NCBI RefSeq assembly: GCF_001522545.3
Contig: NC_031768.1
Span: 94,987,669 to 95,051,668, forward strand
Reading direction: 5' to 3'
DNA: 64,000 nt
DNA from: Parus major
Lineage: Eukaryota; Chordata; Aves; Passeriformes; Paridae
Shown here: piece after piece, positions 50,501 through 63,600 of the stretch
Layout: every line of letters begins with the position of its first letter
Numbering within the stretch: position 1 is the first letter of the stretch
Made by a program: the position numbers and the translations under genes
Notes under the pieces: generated by a model
The model's database searches: none
What the model was told of the DNA's origin: nothing
Seen by the model: only the letters and a program-made list of their open reading frames with translations

Positions 50501-53500
50501 TTCCTCCTCTCCTTGTGGAATGCCTTCTCTTTGCAAGCATCTTGAAAAGCCTTGGGAACAACCTTGCAAATGCTGGCTTTGTCTTCTATGTTTAGGAGCA
50601 GGAAAAAGGAGGGGAAGGAAGCTGTCTTTTGCTGAGACTGTTGGAGGGGAAACACAGCATATAAATAATGAAGCACTGGGCACTTACGTGAGGTGTGACA
50701 TAAACACCTTTCTCTGCCTATCTTGCAGCTGAGCAGCATTGTGGACTTTTGTTTTACTCCTGAGGAAAAACAGGGGAAAATACCTGTAGAGGTGCCAATA
50801 CTATAGTAGTATAGCCTTCAGTCCTTGCAGCAAATAGTTACGGCTATAGACACTTCAGGTTACAAAAAGGCTGTCTCATTTCTTGCTGGCATGTGGCACA
50901 GCTATCATTTCTTTGCTTGGGCAGGGCTGTCTCATCAATCAGTGCTTGTGCTGCTTGTCCAGGCTGGGAAAAACATACTGTAATAATGACAATAATAATA
51001 GCAATCAAAATAATAGGGCTGCTAGAAGAGCATGATGGTCTCTCCCGCTGAGAATACATTGTAAACATATTGAGAAATAGAAATGTACTTCAGTCCATTT
51101 AGTGCTCTGTTTCCTTGAATACATTTTGATGATATAGGATTGCCATGTCTTGTGTGGGTGGAGAGTTGCTTCATGCTTTGTTCTATTTATGTGTGCTGTA
51201 ATTATGAAGTGGGAATGGAATTTCAAGTTGTCTCTCACCTGGGGTATGAATCTTCTACTCAGTGCAGCTGAGTGCACACATGCTTGTACTCAAGGCACCA
51301 ACAAACAACTACATTAAAAGAGTGTTAAGGCTGTGAAATAAGTGTGGAGAGTATGAGATAAGGAGTGAATCTCCAGCCCAGTGATGTGGAGTTTAAAGGA
51401 AAATCAGGCTACTGAACCACACTCGTCTGCTACTCAGCAGAAGTTTAATGCTTGGGGGTATGTGTCTGTGCTTGTTTCATTACTTGAATGGATTTTCCCT
51501 GGTATTTAAAGTCCTGTGTCTCTTGGTACTGGTGGGCTCATGGTTCTCTGGAAATTCTGTGCTTTCTTATTTTTTGAAATAACAGAAAACAAATACCCTT
51601 ATGAAATGACAAGGGTGTGTGAGCAGTGGCTGCCATGCATAAGAAACAAGTATAAATTTATCCATATAAGCTTGTACTTGATATGTATTTACGTTGTATA
51701 TTTATATACAGCTAATCAATTTATGTAATTGGCGATTTTCAACCATATATTTGTATGTAAGGAAAGAAATGCTCTTTACTGACTACAGTTTAGTTTTTTT
51801 TCAATAGATTGTATTGTGAAAGGAATCTGAATATGAAGAACTTGGCCTTCAAAAAAACTGCTTGAAAATATGGTGATTTTTATCCAAGAAATTTAAATTT
51901 AAAGTAACCTTTAAAGTACCTTTTTAGTTAAAGCCGTTGTCAGAATTCTGTCTGGAGTTGTTGCTGTTCATCACATGTGTGGTATTGTGTGGACAACTCC
52001 AATGGTGTTTGGAAGATCCTGTTTTAAGTAAATTAAATTAAGTATCTGCCTTCTCGTGAGGCTACTAGTGCAAATTGCTGTTTTTGTATCATATAGAAGT
52101 CTTTCAAGTCCAGCTCTACAAATGGAAAAATAGTATAGCATTGTAAATTAGACATGTTTTGACAAACGCTTTTGGGTTTTCCAAATTAATTTTGAGGCTT
52201 GGCAGGGCTCTTCTTTGCATTTTGGATGCTTATCTTTTTCATGTATTCTGCCTGCTTGAGAGCACAGTTGTTCATAGAAGTTAGTGGAATTCAAACAAGA
52301 ACAAATGCAATAAGATTCTTCTAGTTATTTTTCCTAATTCTACTTCTAGATAAAGTGTATCAAAATTCAGGATATTTGTTCATAATATATTTAAGTTATC
52401 TGAGCCTCAAATACCTTGTTATTTCATAATGAAGTACAATTTTTTTAATTAGGTTTTTTCATCTTGTCTTTTTGATCTCTAAGAAGATGAATTTTACTTT
52501 CCTTTTGTAATTATTTCCTTTTTTGTGTGTGTCTGAACTCTTATCTCTTCCATAGATCTGAAGCACTTAATAGCTGGTGCCTGTAAAAGATTGGGAATAA
52601 GTGCTGCTAGATCCAGCAGAAAATATCCTTTTGCTGTAAAGACCAATCAGTTTTATGACCACTTTGTCAGCTGTTGAAAATGTGATGCTGTGGTTTGCAG
52701 AGTAAATTTAAATAAGACTATACATTAAATTCTCCTATAATGCTTCTGAATTAGTCAGAATTCTCAGATTCTAGGGGCAGAAGCAAAAACTGTAGGGAGA
52801 CATTCCTGGTTTAGCCTCTCCCATTCACAAAGAAAAGCTGTTCCATACAGAAGTTGTACTTATTACTAAAGTCTGAACTTTATTAGACTAACTTTTGCCT
52901 GAAATAAAAAAAAAATCTCTCCTTTACACAGCATGTTCCTGTCTCCATCTTAATTGATGCCAACTGATTTGATTAATTTTGTTTCTTTGGGGTCCAGTGT
53001 CACATTCAATCCCTTCAAAACAGAGAGATTTCCTCTGATCAAATGTGCTGTGTTCTACCATTTGTATCTTTGGCCACACTCGGCTTCTCTGTTGATTTGG
53101 AACTTAAACCAGAGATATAATTAACCACTAATGAGGTATGACTAAGTGTTGTGTGCCTTACCCCAATAATAATGCATGAGTAAGCATTGTATGTTTGTTA
53201 GTGTTGATCTAATTACAAATTTGATATTGGTCACTGGAGTATTTGATGAATATTGTACTGTTTGGGATAGCAATTTAAGGAGACTGTTCTCAAAGCTGAT
53301 TGTGAAAGGTTGTATGAAATTAAGGACATTTGCTTCTGTACTTGTGCCATTTATATAAGGTGAATAAATTCCTGAATGCTAAAGGGAATGCATAGATCAA
53401 TCCCACTTTCTGGCCATTGATCCAAAACTCTGATTACCATTTAATATTTTTCTGCCAGCCTTAAGATTACAAAACAGAATAAAATAAACCAAACAACTGT

Positions 53501-53561
53501 TCAAGCCGGAGTTAGAACCTGAAATGGAAAGAACAGGGGAGGTATTCTGTTGTGCAAAAGC
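47526..53561. other. Unassigned non-coding DNA
   Basis: No gene or repeat family recognised. It contains the A/C-rich tract at 49428-49490 and an AAT-rich run at about 50980-51015. Confidence 0.45.
49428..49490. repeat. Low-complexity A/C-rich tract
   Basis: Runs of A broken by CC or CCC (AACCAACCAAACAAAAAG, ACCCAAACAAACAAAAAG). It is the complementary composition to the tract at 38574-38620. The minus-strand open frame across it (rich in F, L, V, W) is produced by this composition. Confidence 0.7.
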
Positions 53562-54077
53562 TCAGACTAGAACATTACAGGGGTTCCTCTGGTCTTCAAT
53601 ACAGATTTGAAGACAGAAGTCAGGTTCATGCTGGCCTGAGACTGAATTGCAGCCTACATACAAATGTTTCTGATTGTGGAGGTACCAGTAACTGAATTCA
53701 TGCTGTGGAGCACGATGCAGAGAAGTCAGAACTTTGGTTTTGACATATGTAGAATATGATGCTGGTTGTTTTTCTGCCTCCCACTGCCCTGATGGTACTA
53801 CACTTTTGTACTTTGCAGGGTTTGGAACAATAACAGTTTTCATATGTGATATTTTTGTTGGTGATGTTTTCCCTCTATTGGGGCTTTGCTTCATTGGTAT
53901 TTGTATTTCCTGAAGGAGTTTAGTGACAGCTCCAGCAAGGAGACTTCTCAGCAAGAACACTTGACTCAGACATGGTACAGTGTCCCTGTTTAACTGGTTC
54001 CTGTGAGTGCATTTCCAGGGCCCTGGCATAGGTACTTTGCAGCTGAAAATTAATGGATAATGGAGTACAGTATTCAT
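53562..54077 (-). other. Unassigned 171-codon open reading frame
   Basis: This is the longest ATG-initiated open frame in the window. It lies outside any repeat I recognise. The product would be basic and Ser/Pro/Lys-rich in the middle (around residues 60-95), followed by a His/Tyr-rich segment (SYWYLHNQKHLYVGC). No signal peptide, membrane span or known domain is visible. Just upstream on the minus strand is CTGACTAATTGTCCCAG (54092-54108 on plus), which has a branch-point-like CTGAC/CTAAT and an AG, but the pyrimidine tract is weak. It could be a terminal exon, an lncRNA ORF or chance. A run this long is expected less than about once per window of this size under random composition, so it is only mildly surprising. 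Confidence 0.15.
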
Positions 54078-55784
54078 CTGGAGGCTGGTATCTGGGACAA
54101 TTAGTCAGCATAGCAAGGAATCCATGACATTGATGTGTTTATATCCTTCTGGTATATATAAGGTAAGTAAGAATATTTCTGATTATTCAGTAATCTGGTT
54201 TAAGAAATCAAAATAAATTAAGAGTAGCTAATTCATAAAATGGACTTTTTGATGGTTGATAAAACCAAACATTATTCACAGTCTCAGAGGTGAATCTTTA
54301 TGTATTTGCTTGATGACGGAAATAAGCATCTTAAATTTGGGAGCAGGCTAGCAGCTGTGCTACGCTCAGTCTGTGGGATGATGGCTCCTGCACCTCCCAT
54401 GCATGAGGAGCCAGCTGTGCACCATGGCCATGTAAGGCCTGCTGCAGGGGTAGCAGCTGCAGTGAAAGGCAGCAGGAAGCCTGCATCCATTCCTTGGATG
54501 TTACTGAAAAGGAAGGTCCAGATCTGTGGCTGAGAGGTGGAAATGTCCCAGCTGTGACAGCCCAGCCCCACCTCTGGCTGGGTGAGCACAGTGGCATCAC
54601 TGCCTGGCTCACAGCAGAGTCTGGGAGAGGGCTCTGTGTATTGTCCTGCCTGTGGCTCCCAGAGGGGCCTTCAATCTTGTTCCTTTTTTGTCTGATTCAT
54701 CAGAGCCACTGATGAATCCCATGACCCAGCTCTGCCTCTTGTCCCCAGACTCTGGGACCTGGTGCTGAGGGCCCCCAGGGCTGCTGGCTTGCCTTGCCCT
54801 GGTGAGCAGCTGCCCCTTTGCTGCTGCCTGACACTGGTGACTCGGGTGCCTGAAGATACTGTGTGTCTTTGTCAGTGCTTTCCTGAGGAATCAGGTCCTT
54901 GATTTGCCTGTTTGTTTATCTAAGGCGTTAGCTCCACAGGGGAAATAATGCTAGTAGTTTTGGTAGCTTGTGACAGAAAATCTCTCTTATATCTTGCTTG
55001 TGGAGCATAATGAAACATGCCATGATGGCCCAAGACCTTTAGTACAATAATAACTGTGGTTTTCTGCACAGTAGCATCTAAAACATGGTATACAGGCCAT
55101 TTCTTTTGACGGACATGCAGCACTTGAATAAACTGGGTTTTCAACTACTGAATGCTTCTTTACAAACCTTAAATGTGCTGGTGGCATGAAAGATTTTTAG
55201 TGAGATATTAATGAAATATAGTGATTGTGCGTACCAGCCAGGCTAGCCAGAAAGGTATTTGCAACGCTTCTACCTGTAAAAAAACTTGAATCATATGCAA
55301 TGCTCTCCTTTGTGATGGGAAGGGAGAAGGTGACAGTCACCAAGTAAAAGCTTGGCTGTAGGGGCAGTAGAAACAGTGGTTTCTCTTGGGGTCATCATCC
55401 TGCAGAACTGCTTCAGAGGTGCTGGAGCAAGGCTGGGAATGGTTTGGAATTGTTTAACTGTATGAAAGCATGAAAAAATGATGATCTTGAAAAATGTTTC
55501 AGCTGATGGAAACTTCCTTTTTCTATGACAATTTTAAAATTAGGGAGGAATTGTACAAATTTAATTCATGTTACCCACATTAACACAACATCTCATCATT
55601 CAGTGAAGTCTCCTGTATGCATCTCCTATAGAGAATAGAGAAGGGAAGAATGGCTACATTAATGTGTTGCAGCAAAATGGGAAACTAAATTGATGGAAGT
55701 CAGCGGTAAAGCTTTTGTGTATCAGGGAAGCATACAAACCACGTGAGTTCTGCAAACAACTCGATTCCCATCGGGATGTTCTTT
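54078..55784. other. Unassigned non-coding DNA
   Basis: A GC-richer stretch at about 54350-54850 (CTGCTGCAGGGGTAGCAGCTGCAG and similar) is CpG-poor and gives overlapping short open frames on both strands. No gene or repeat recognised. Confidence 0.4.
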
Positions 55785-55894
55785 AGAGTTTGTGGATTCT
55801 CTTGCTCTTTGTTCTTGTGTGGAACAAGGGAGATCCTTGAGAGTTTGTGGATTCTCTTGCTCTTTGTTCTTGTGTGAAATAAAGGAAATCCTTG
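55785..55894 (+). repeat. 55-bp tandem duplication, two copies
   Basis: Units 55785-55839 and 55840-55894 both begin AGAGTTTGTGGATTCTCTTG. The first 37 bases are identical (through GTTCTTGTGTG); the remainder (GAACAAGGGAGATCCTTG versus AAATAAAGGAAATCCTTG) differs at several positions. The duplication is therefore older than, or has evolved faster than, the one at 42.5 kb. Confidence 0.9.
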
Positions 55895-58800
55895 TGGCAG
55901 TGACCAAAGCTAATGCACTAAATATGGAAAATCTTGGGAAGGGTGAATTTTGAGGAAAGTAGTCATAATCTTGTTTAACTGCCTATACCACATTACCTTC
56001 CTGCTTCCCTCTTTTCAGAGCACTGGATTGTGTTGCCAACTTCTCTGTATCAGTGCTGCTTGTAGATTATATACGTTTTTTTTTCCCTTTGTGCTTGCTT
56101 CCAAACACTTATCCTTGTGTCCTGATCTACACAAGACATATAGGCACTTCCAGCTTACTGTGTTCCTACTTAGTGTTTAAAAGGCCTTAGTCTGGATCTA
56201 AGCTGAAGTAATCTTTCTCCCAGATAAATAACTTAAAGGTACAGGTAATGAAATAATCATGTAAATATAAGACACCCTAATTTAGCAGAGCCACTAAATC
56301 TACTTCATCAACTATTTACTAGGATATTAAGAATACACAAGCATAAAATTAGACTGAAGTCTCAGCTAAGACTCTGCCCATATTTTTCCTAATATAAATA
56401 TTTAGATAGAAAACTTAAGTGGCCTGAAATGTTATGTTGGCTGATAACCTTTTTCTTAAGGGTATAGGAAAATTGTGTGACCTAATTGTTACTCCTATAG
56501 CTCTTTTAGCTCCCATCCTTCATCATAAATTTACCATGCTAACTTAAGTCAATAAATGAACTCAGATGAAACTTATTAAAATCTAACTCTGTCCACATCA
56601 TTAATTGCATGACATTTTATATCCTTAGAACAAGTATCTCTACTGTAAAAGAACCTGCCTACAAGGTTATCTGTCCTTGCAAAGTTATGGATTATAAATC
56701 TGGCCCAAGTATTTATGTTGATAGTAATTTTTGTTCTTCTCTTGCTCATAGTTCATAGTATTTTTCTAATAATAACATTATAGACCTTCTTTTAGCCCAA
56801 TGTGAGCATTTGAGTTATTTACAAGCTGAGAGCCCTTGTCTGGTATTATTAATGTAGATTTTTGAAATAAAGTAATAAAATGCTACCGTTTACTGTGTAC
56901 ATAGAAAACAATGTGAGTATAAGTAGAAAAAAGTGAATTCTGGAAGTAATTACTTTCAAACATTGATATGTACACCCAGTGTATTGATCTGTGTTAACAT
57001 GATTATCTCTAGGCAGTGTCTAAGTACTGCAGCTCCCTTCTGTGAAATCTCAGTTTTATTTCGTTGTGCAAGAGATTGAGGTGGCTCTTGTCATTGGCCT
57101 CTGTTCCAGAGATGGGGGCTCTGCCTCATTGTCTGTTGGCTTGCTGAGTGTATTCATACTCTGCTTGTACTCCTCTAGGATGTGAATGTACAGCTTTAGC
57201 TGGCTGTGTCAGTGTTGCCTGTTTCTTTGTTCACTTGTTGCTGCCTTCTTCTACTCTGAATCTGTGCTCTTTGCAAGATCCCTTGTGGCTTTAGATGTTA
57301 TAGCTCCTTCCCCATGCAGTACTGACAATGTTGCCTTCTCCCTGTAATCAGTGATGTGTCCTGCTTAAAAGATTATCTTCATTATTTTGCTTCCTCTCAT
57401 GCCAGGTAAGAAATCCTAGCAAATATTTCTAAATATACATGTCCCCCTCCCTATTAAGGCTCTGTTATGTTAAGGCCTGAACACATCTTGGCTGGACTGC
57501 TCATGGTCTAAACCATTTCTCTTCCATTCCCAGAAAAGATGCTTCAACGTGACAGGAGTCATGTGGAAAAGCTGGGGTCAGGGACTGGGTTTATGGCTGG
57601 GGCTGGGATTTATCTGGCTTGTTTTCCCTGCTGCTCCAAGAGAAGGGCCCAAGGACCACAGCTCCTCCTGCTGCTGCGTGGGGTCTCATGGCTGTCCTGT
57701 CTGTGAGCCACACGTTCTCCTGTACTGCAAATATAACAAGCTGTACTAAGCTTTTGGGACAGATGCTATCATCTTGGTGTTTATGCACTCTCTGGCACAA
57801 ATGTAGGATTATTACAGTAGAAACAGTATATAATAATCAATGGATTTTATAGAGAGTGCTTTATCTAGTTAAAGTTCTTTAAGTAGAGCTTTAGCTGAAA
57901 GAAAATAGGAATACAAAGCTGAAAGAGAATTGAAAATGTTATTTGTTTAAGAAAAATGAATTTCAGCATGTGTTTTTTTAAACTAGTGCATTATGTTGTA
58001 TGTTCTTTCCATATATTATTTTTATTCCCACTTACAGTGTTTGGCATTAAACTAGACAGCAAACTCTCCAAAGCACAATTGTTTTCCCAAATGTATTTGT
58101 CTTGCAAGTAGCATGCTTTCATCTTAAGAGAACAGCTTCTTGCATAGAATAATAAAAAGCAATGGTAGTTACTTTTGTTTGGAAATAAAGCTGAAAATGA
58201 TGTGGACTGTACAGGGGAAGTGTAAAAATGGTAGGCTTTGTTTATGATCTCCCTTCCCATGTGCTAGCTTAAGCTATAAGCCACAAGTATAGTTGTAGTC
58301 TGTGGATATACTGCTTTAAAACAGATACAAGATCATATCCTGATGCATCTGTTCAAGGATTGTTATAATCATTAGTGGTTACACTCATAGATAATTTTAG
58401 TAAGAGTTTACATCTGCTTTACATGGATTCCATTTTTTGCTATTGATAATGTTGCCATGACCTTACATGTATTTTGATATCAAGAACGTGACTCTGTCGC
58501 TTATGTGATTGTCTCTGAGGTTGTACACAGGTCCTGTTGAGAAAAAAATAATTTTTTTATGTATAAAAAGATTTATTACATAAATAGACTTTGTGTATGT
58601 GTTGGATAGATTATTAAAATGTCATCTTCATTTTCTGCAGCTCTACAACTTGGTATGAGCTTTCTAGTTTTCTGCAGTATTTCTTTTAAGTTAGCCAGAG
58701 GTCTGCAGCTCTTCATTGCTACAAGGATTCTCTTGAAGCTGTGATTTGTATTTTATTCAGGAATAGTATTGCTAAAGTTCTTGCTTCTTCTCTGTTTTGT

Positions 58801-60424
58801 GACCCATTGTTATTCATATGTTCTTTTCTCTGTTCTAATTTTAAAACCGTCTGTGCTCCAATTTAGCTGAAACGTTCAATGTATTCCTTTTTATGTTACT
58901 TAAAAGTTTTTGTATCTCTTAGTGGCTTGATTTCAGAAAGAGATCTGATGGAGCCAGCTGGCTGAAAAATGGATTTCTCTTTTTCACAGGAGAGCTTCAC
59001 TTATTTTAGAAAAATGATCTTTTTATTTCTCCAGCACCCTGATTTGAAATGGAAATGAAGTTCCAAATGTCCTATGGAATTCAGTTTTGGAAAAAAAATC
59101 TTTCTGATGTATCAAGCTAAAAAATAACCCCAACCCAAACTCTGATGCTATTTTAATGATTTATTTAACGTTTTACTTGAGATAGTTTCAATGATCAACA
59201 TGGTCGTTTTGGCCCCTTTAGTCTGATTTTTTTTCTCACTGCTCAAAAATGTGTAGAGAAAATAATAAGTACCTTTACAAACAATAAGGTACAGGAGACT
59301 CTCTAGTCACAGTGTGAGAATACATAGAAAAAGAAATAAAACATCTGTTGAACATTGCTTTACCTAGAAAGCCGTGTTTTGGTAAGAATTAGCCTTGTGT
59401 AGCTCGTAACAAATGTGTGGCTATCCCTGCATCGTTTCAGCCACTGCTGCTCATCATTCAAAAGCCCAACACCACTTGTGCAAGTTGTGTAGGCACAACA
59501 GAGTGTGTTTTGTCCATGTAAGTGTGCTGCAGGATATTTATCTGATTCATGGATAGATTTTTAAAAATGCTTGGGGTCCCTTGCTGCTAAGCCTGGCTCC
59601 CATGGGTAGAGCTGTACTCTTGAAACACTCTGAAGTTAAACGCTGTCTCATCTTGCAGCATAAACTCTCAAACCACGTTTGGTGTGCTGAGTGTGGGTTC
59701 TGGGGCTGAGCAAAAGGGGGAGAGTTGTCTGTCACAATAGTATTTCTTTATCAAAGAAAGACAAAAATCTCCTTTTACACCCCCGAATGTCGTTCTTGGC
59801 TGCAGTGTGTCCTCAGTACCGCAAGCTTTTTGCGCTGCCACACATAACTGCGGGCAGCAAATTGCTGTGATCTGTTACTGCTGCATTTAGCGGTAACAGT
59901 ACTTTTAAATCAAATGGCTTCTGAGTGGTTATCTTGATTAAAGAACTTGAATGAATAAATAATGGAGTGGACTTAATAGTAAGGAAAGAAATAGATCAAG
60001 TGGAGCTGTAATTCTTAAGAAGATATGTTTTCCTCGCTTTTTGATTTTATGGATTATTTTAACATATATTTAATCACAGTGTTTCTTTTTTTTTAGACTG
60101 TTTTTGCACTATTTTTGTTTAGTGTACTAACATATTGTTTGATCTGTTGCTATGGTATTTAATAGGCAATTCTGATATTTACCCAACAGTATCTTTCCAT
60201 AATGTACAAACTAATGAAGATGTGCAAGCAATCATTTCTTCTATGTTTTCTCTATGTTTAGAGCTTAAATTTTGTAGCTCTTTGCACTGGTTTTGCATGG
60301 ATGAAGATGAAAACTAAGGTGTGTAATCCTGAACCACCAGTATGTTTTAATTTTCAGTGCTGAGAAGTTGCCTTGCAGATCCTTGTAATGTAACTTCAAA
60401 GAAGGGACTAAATCCCAAACTGAG
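55895..60424. other. Unassigned AT-rich non-coding DNA
   Basis: No gene or repeat family recognised. Composition is strongly AT-rich, especially about 56200-56950 and 57800-58650. A small GC-richer stretch lies at about 57560-57710. Confidence 0.45.
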
Positions 60425-60615
60425 CAGGTCAGAATGGATCATCTGGTCCAACCTTCCTGCTCGAGCAGGGTCATCCCAGAGCACATGGCACAGGATTGTG
60501 TCCAGACAGGTCTGGAATATCTCCAGTAAGGGAGACTCCACATCCTCTCTGGGCAGCCTGTTCCAGTGGTCGGTCACCTGCACAGCAAAGTTCAGAGTAT
60601 TTCAGAAAAGGGCAG
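60425..60615 (-). mobile_element. CR1 LINE 3' end, distinct 3' subtype
   Basis: Reverse-complement CR1 3' end fragment. Blocks are GATCATCTGGTCCAACCTTCC, TGCTCGAGCAGGGTCATCCCAGAGCACATGGCACAGGATTGTGTCCAGACAGG, ATATCTCCAGTAAGGGAGACTCCACATCCTCTCTGGGCAGCCTGTTCCAGTGGTCGGTCACC and GCAAAGTTCAGAGTATTTC. The CACAGGATTGTGTCCAG version is characteristic of a different CR1 3' group from the other copies in this window. It is truncated to about 190 bases. The boundaries are approximate, the left one especially because the terminal repeat is eroded. Confidence 0.9.
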
Positions 60616-63600
60616 CTCAAAGTGGGGATTAGTTTTACCAATTCAGATGGACTGCTAAGGTCTGGTGATGGGCATGTTCAACTAGTGAACAAAGGAAGGA
60701 AGCATCAGCTTTGAGTTCTCTCAATGAAGAACGTGGGGTACGTTGTTTCTTGCCTTGGGAGACAAACTGTGCTGGTAAAAATACGTGTTGAAACAATCAA
60801 AGAGAGAGAGTAACAGGTTCCCTCCCTCCCACCCCCACCACAGAAATGTCTGATCTTATTTGACTGACCACTAAGGCAAGTGACATAATCATCATTCTCC
60901 ACTGAAATGAACAACTTAGGGAATATCTAACTTGTTCAGAGATGCGACAGAATGGAAAAAAGAATATGTCCAAAAATTGGAGCATTCCTCCCCCTTATAA
61001 TTCTGTCCCTTTTGTTAGAGCAAAAAACATTTTGAAGTACTAGTAAACTTTGCACTTCAACACCAAATTTAAATAGAAAAAACCAACTCAGCAACCTATT
61101 CACTTTCCCCAAACCATACCATTTTTAAATTACTCTGCTCTCTAGCAGAAGATAAATAGCTCCTGAAGATAAACAACATTTTTTTTATTGAATTTTTCCC
61201 TGACAAACAAATAGCTCCCTTGGAATCCAACCAGGTTTTGGGATGAAGATAACTCTTTACAAGAGAAAATTGAGCCTGCTACACAGTAAAGAGGTGATGT
61301 AATGGACAATTAATACCCAGTCAGTCTAAATTGCTGACCAGAGCAGGGTGCAATCAAATAAAATGAAAGCACTAGAGAGTGAAAGTGGGAGGAGTTAACA
61401 TTGAATTTTGTACATATAAGTCTTACCTCTAAACAAAAATTATAGAGGAATTAAAAAAACATAATGCATCAGAGTCAGATGACAAGACTGTTCCCTCTGA
61501 TTCCAACCTTTCTCCAGTGAGTCCTTCTTGCACAGGGCATTTGTGGAATGGTGATGTGTGGGTGGGAGAGGAAAACAAGCCTGGCTCATGGTAGCAAGAA
61601 TGTAGAAATGTATATGGATTTTGTGTGTTGTATTAAAAGAAGAAATCAAATGTAAACTTGAATGAAAAGATAACTGCTGGTATCCCTCTTGTGATGTTAT
61701 TTGTAAAAATGTTTGGTGGCCATGATAGAAAGCTGCCTCTGCAGTAGCTCCTTTCTGTTAACTGAGGGATCTGGCTGCTTGACTAAGGCATAGAAACTTA
61801 GGTTTAATGCCTCTCTAGTCTGAGAGCTTTATTTCAACTTTATTTCTCAGAACAATGCTTCAGGCACTGATCCAGATGCTGGACTGGATTATTCCCTCAT
61901 CTCCTGTAATTGACATTAGAGTCTTTGTATAACCAGTTCAGTATGAGTTGGTGGGGACAAAACCTGTTGCCAATAACCCAGCTGTAAGTTTCATCCTTTG
62001 ACGTAATAGAGTGGGGCGAGAACACAGTCCTGGTAAAACCACAGTGATGGCAGCACGACTGATTTTATCATCAACTTATTATGATTAGCTCTTTGCCATA
62101 TCTGTGAAGATGCCCGAGAGGGGAAGCAAATATTTATTCAACAGGGCACAAAAAAGCTTTCATTCTCAGCTTTGACAAGGACCATGAAATATCCATCTTG
62201 AGTAGATCCAAAGTCATGTTCTTTTTAGCTGATGCAACCACTGAGCTGGTAACTCCTTGCACAGGAAGAGCTGTTCTGGCACATGCCCTGCTTGGTGGGA
62301 GCTTGGGGCAGAAAGGTGTTCTTGTGCTGGGTGCTCGTAAATGATCTGAAGACGAGTGAAAATCGATGCACCCTTGGCAAATTATGATTTGGGAGCTCAT
62401 TATCTCTTTGTGAAACTCATTTTCCAGCCTACTGATTAGGCTTATAAAAGCAGTTTTAATATGCCTCCTGCCCTGTTTTTAATTCCCTGGCTGACAATAA
62501 AGAAAATTCTGGCCAACTCTCAGGACAATTTATACTCTTCTTTTATCTTGATGGCATATTGATCCTGCTGAACATTCCTTCTGCAAAATAATGAACGTGC
62601 ATCTTAAATGCAGCTCATAGGGGTTATGTAGTGAGCTTTTTTCTTCCTGGGGGCAGTTTGCTGCTTTTGTATTCTGAGAGCAGGTATAACCTAGGAGAAA
62701 TGGGTCAAGACTCTTCTGTGGAAAAATCTTTCTGATCTCTGTCACTCTCTTTTACTCCATTATTAGAGTTTCTTGACATTTAATGGTCTTATTGTTTTGA
62801 AGTTTTAATCTTGCATTAAATTATAGAAAATTGTCCTATTAACTACAGCAGTTACTGCATTTGGCTGGGAAAAATCTTAGTGAAAATAGTCCTAGAAACC
62901 TGTCCATGAATTGACTAAACATGGGAAAGTCAGCGGTTATTCCACTAACGTTGAACTTGGTTTTTTTTCCTTGAAAATAAATAGCTTAAATCCCCCCTTC
63001 CTCCAAAAATAAGAGACTCCCAAAAGAGACTTCTAATGTAATGTAAACCAGGCTCTAAAGCTGAAAACCCCACTTATGCCAAAGGAGGTGGGGGGAACCA
63101 TTTGGCTTGGGGAACTTCACTGGTGTTAAAGTACATTAAACTCTCATCCTACCTTACTTAGTGATGGTTTTCCTTCTTGGGGAAGCCCCAGGCTGTGGGT
63201 GCACACATGGTCTGCAGCAGTGCTTGGTCAGGCAGCCCCTTGGCCCCCTTTGCTTGCTTTGGGCTCTTGCTGAGCTGGAGCAGAAGCTGTGACTCTCCTC
63301 ATGTAATTTTTCACCATTGTGAGCAGGGCCTGGCTCTCTGAAAAAGAAAGAATGGTCTCAGGATTCGTCCTTGGAATAATGACAACTTCAGGCATATTTC
63401 TTTGCAATGCAAGCTCAAGTACCTGTATTTTTCCAACAAATAATTATTGCCTCATTCACCCTACACTCTGGAGGGGAACAGGCTCGAAATCATATGAATG
63501 AGGTAATCTTTCAGCAACTTAACACTAAACTTGAGAACAGATGAAATAAGGAAACCACTTAGAGGAAAATGACCTCTCTGTGATAGCCCTTTCTCAGAAA

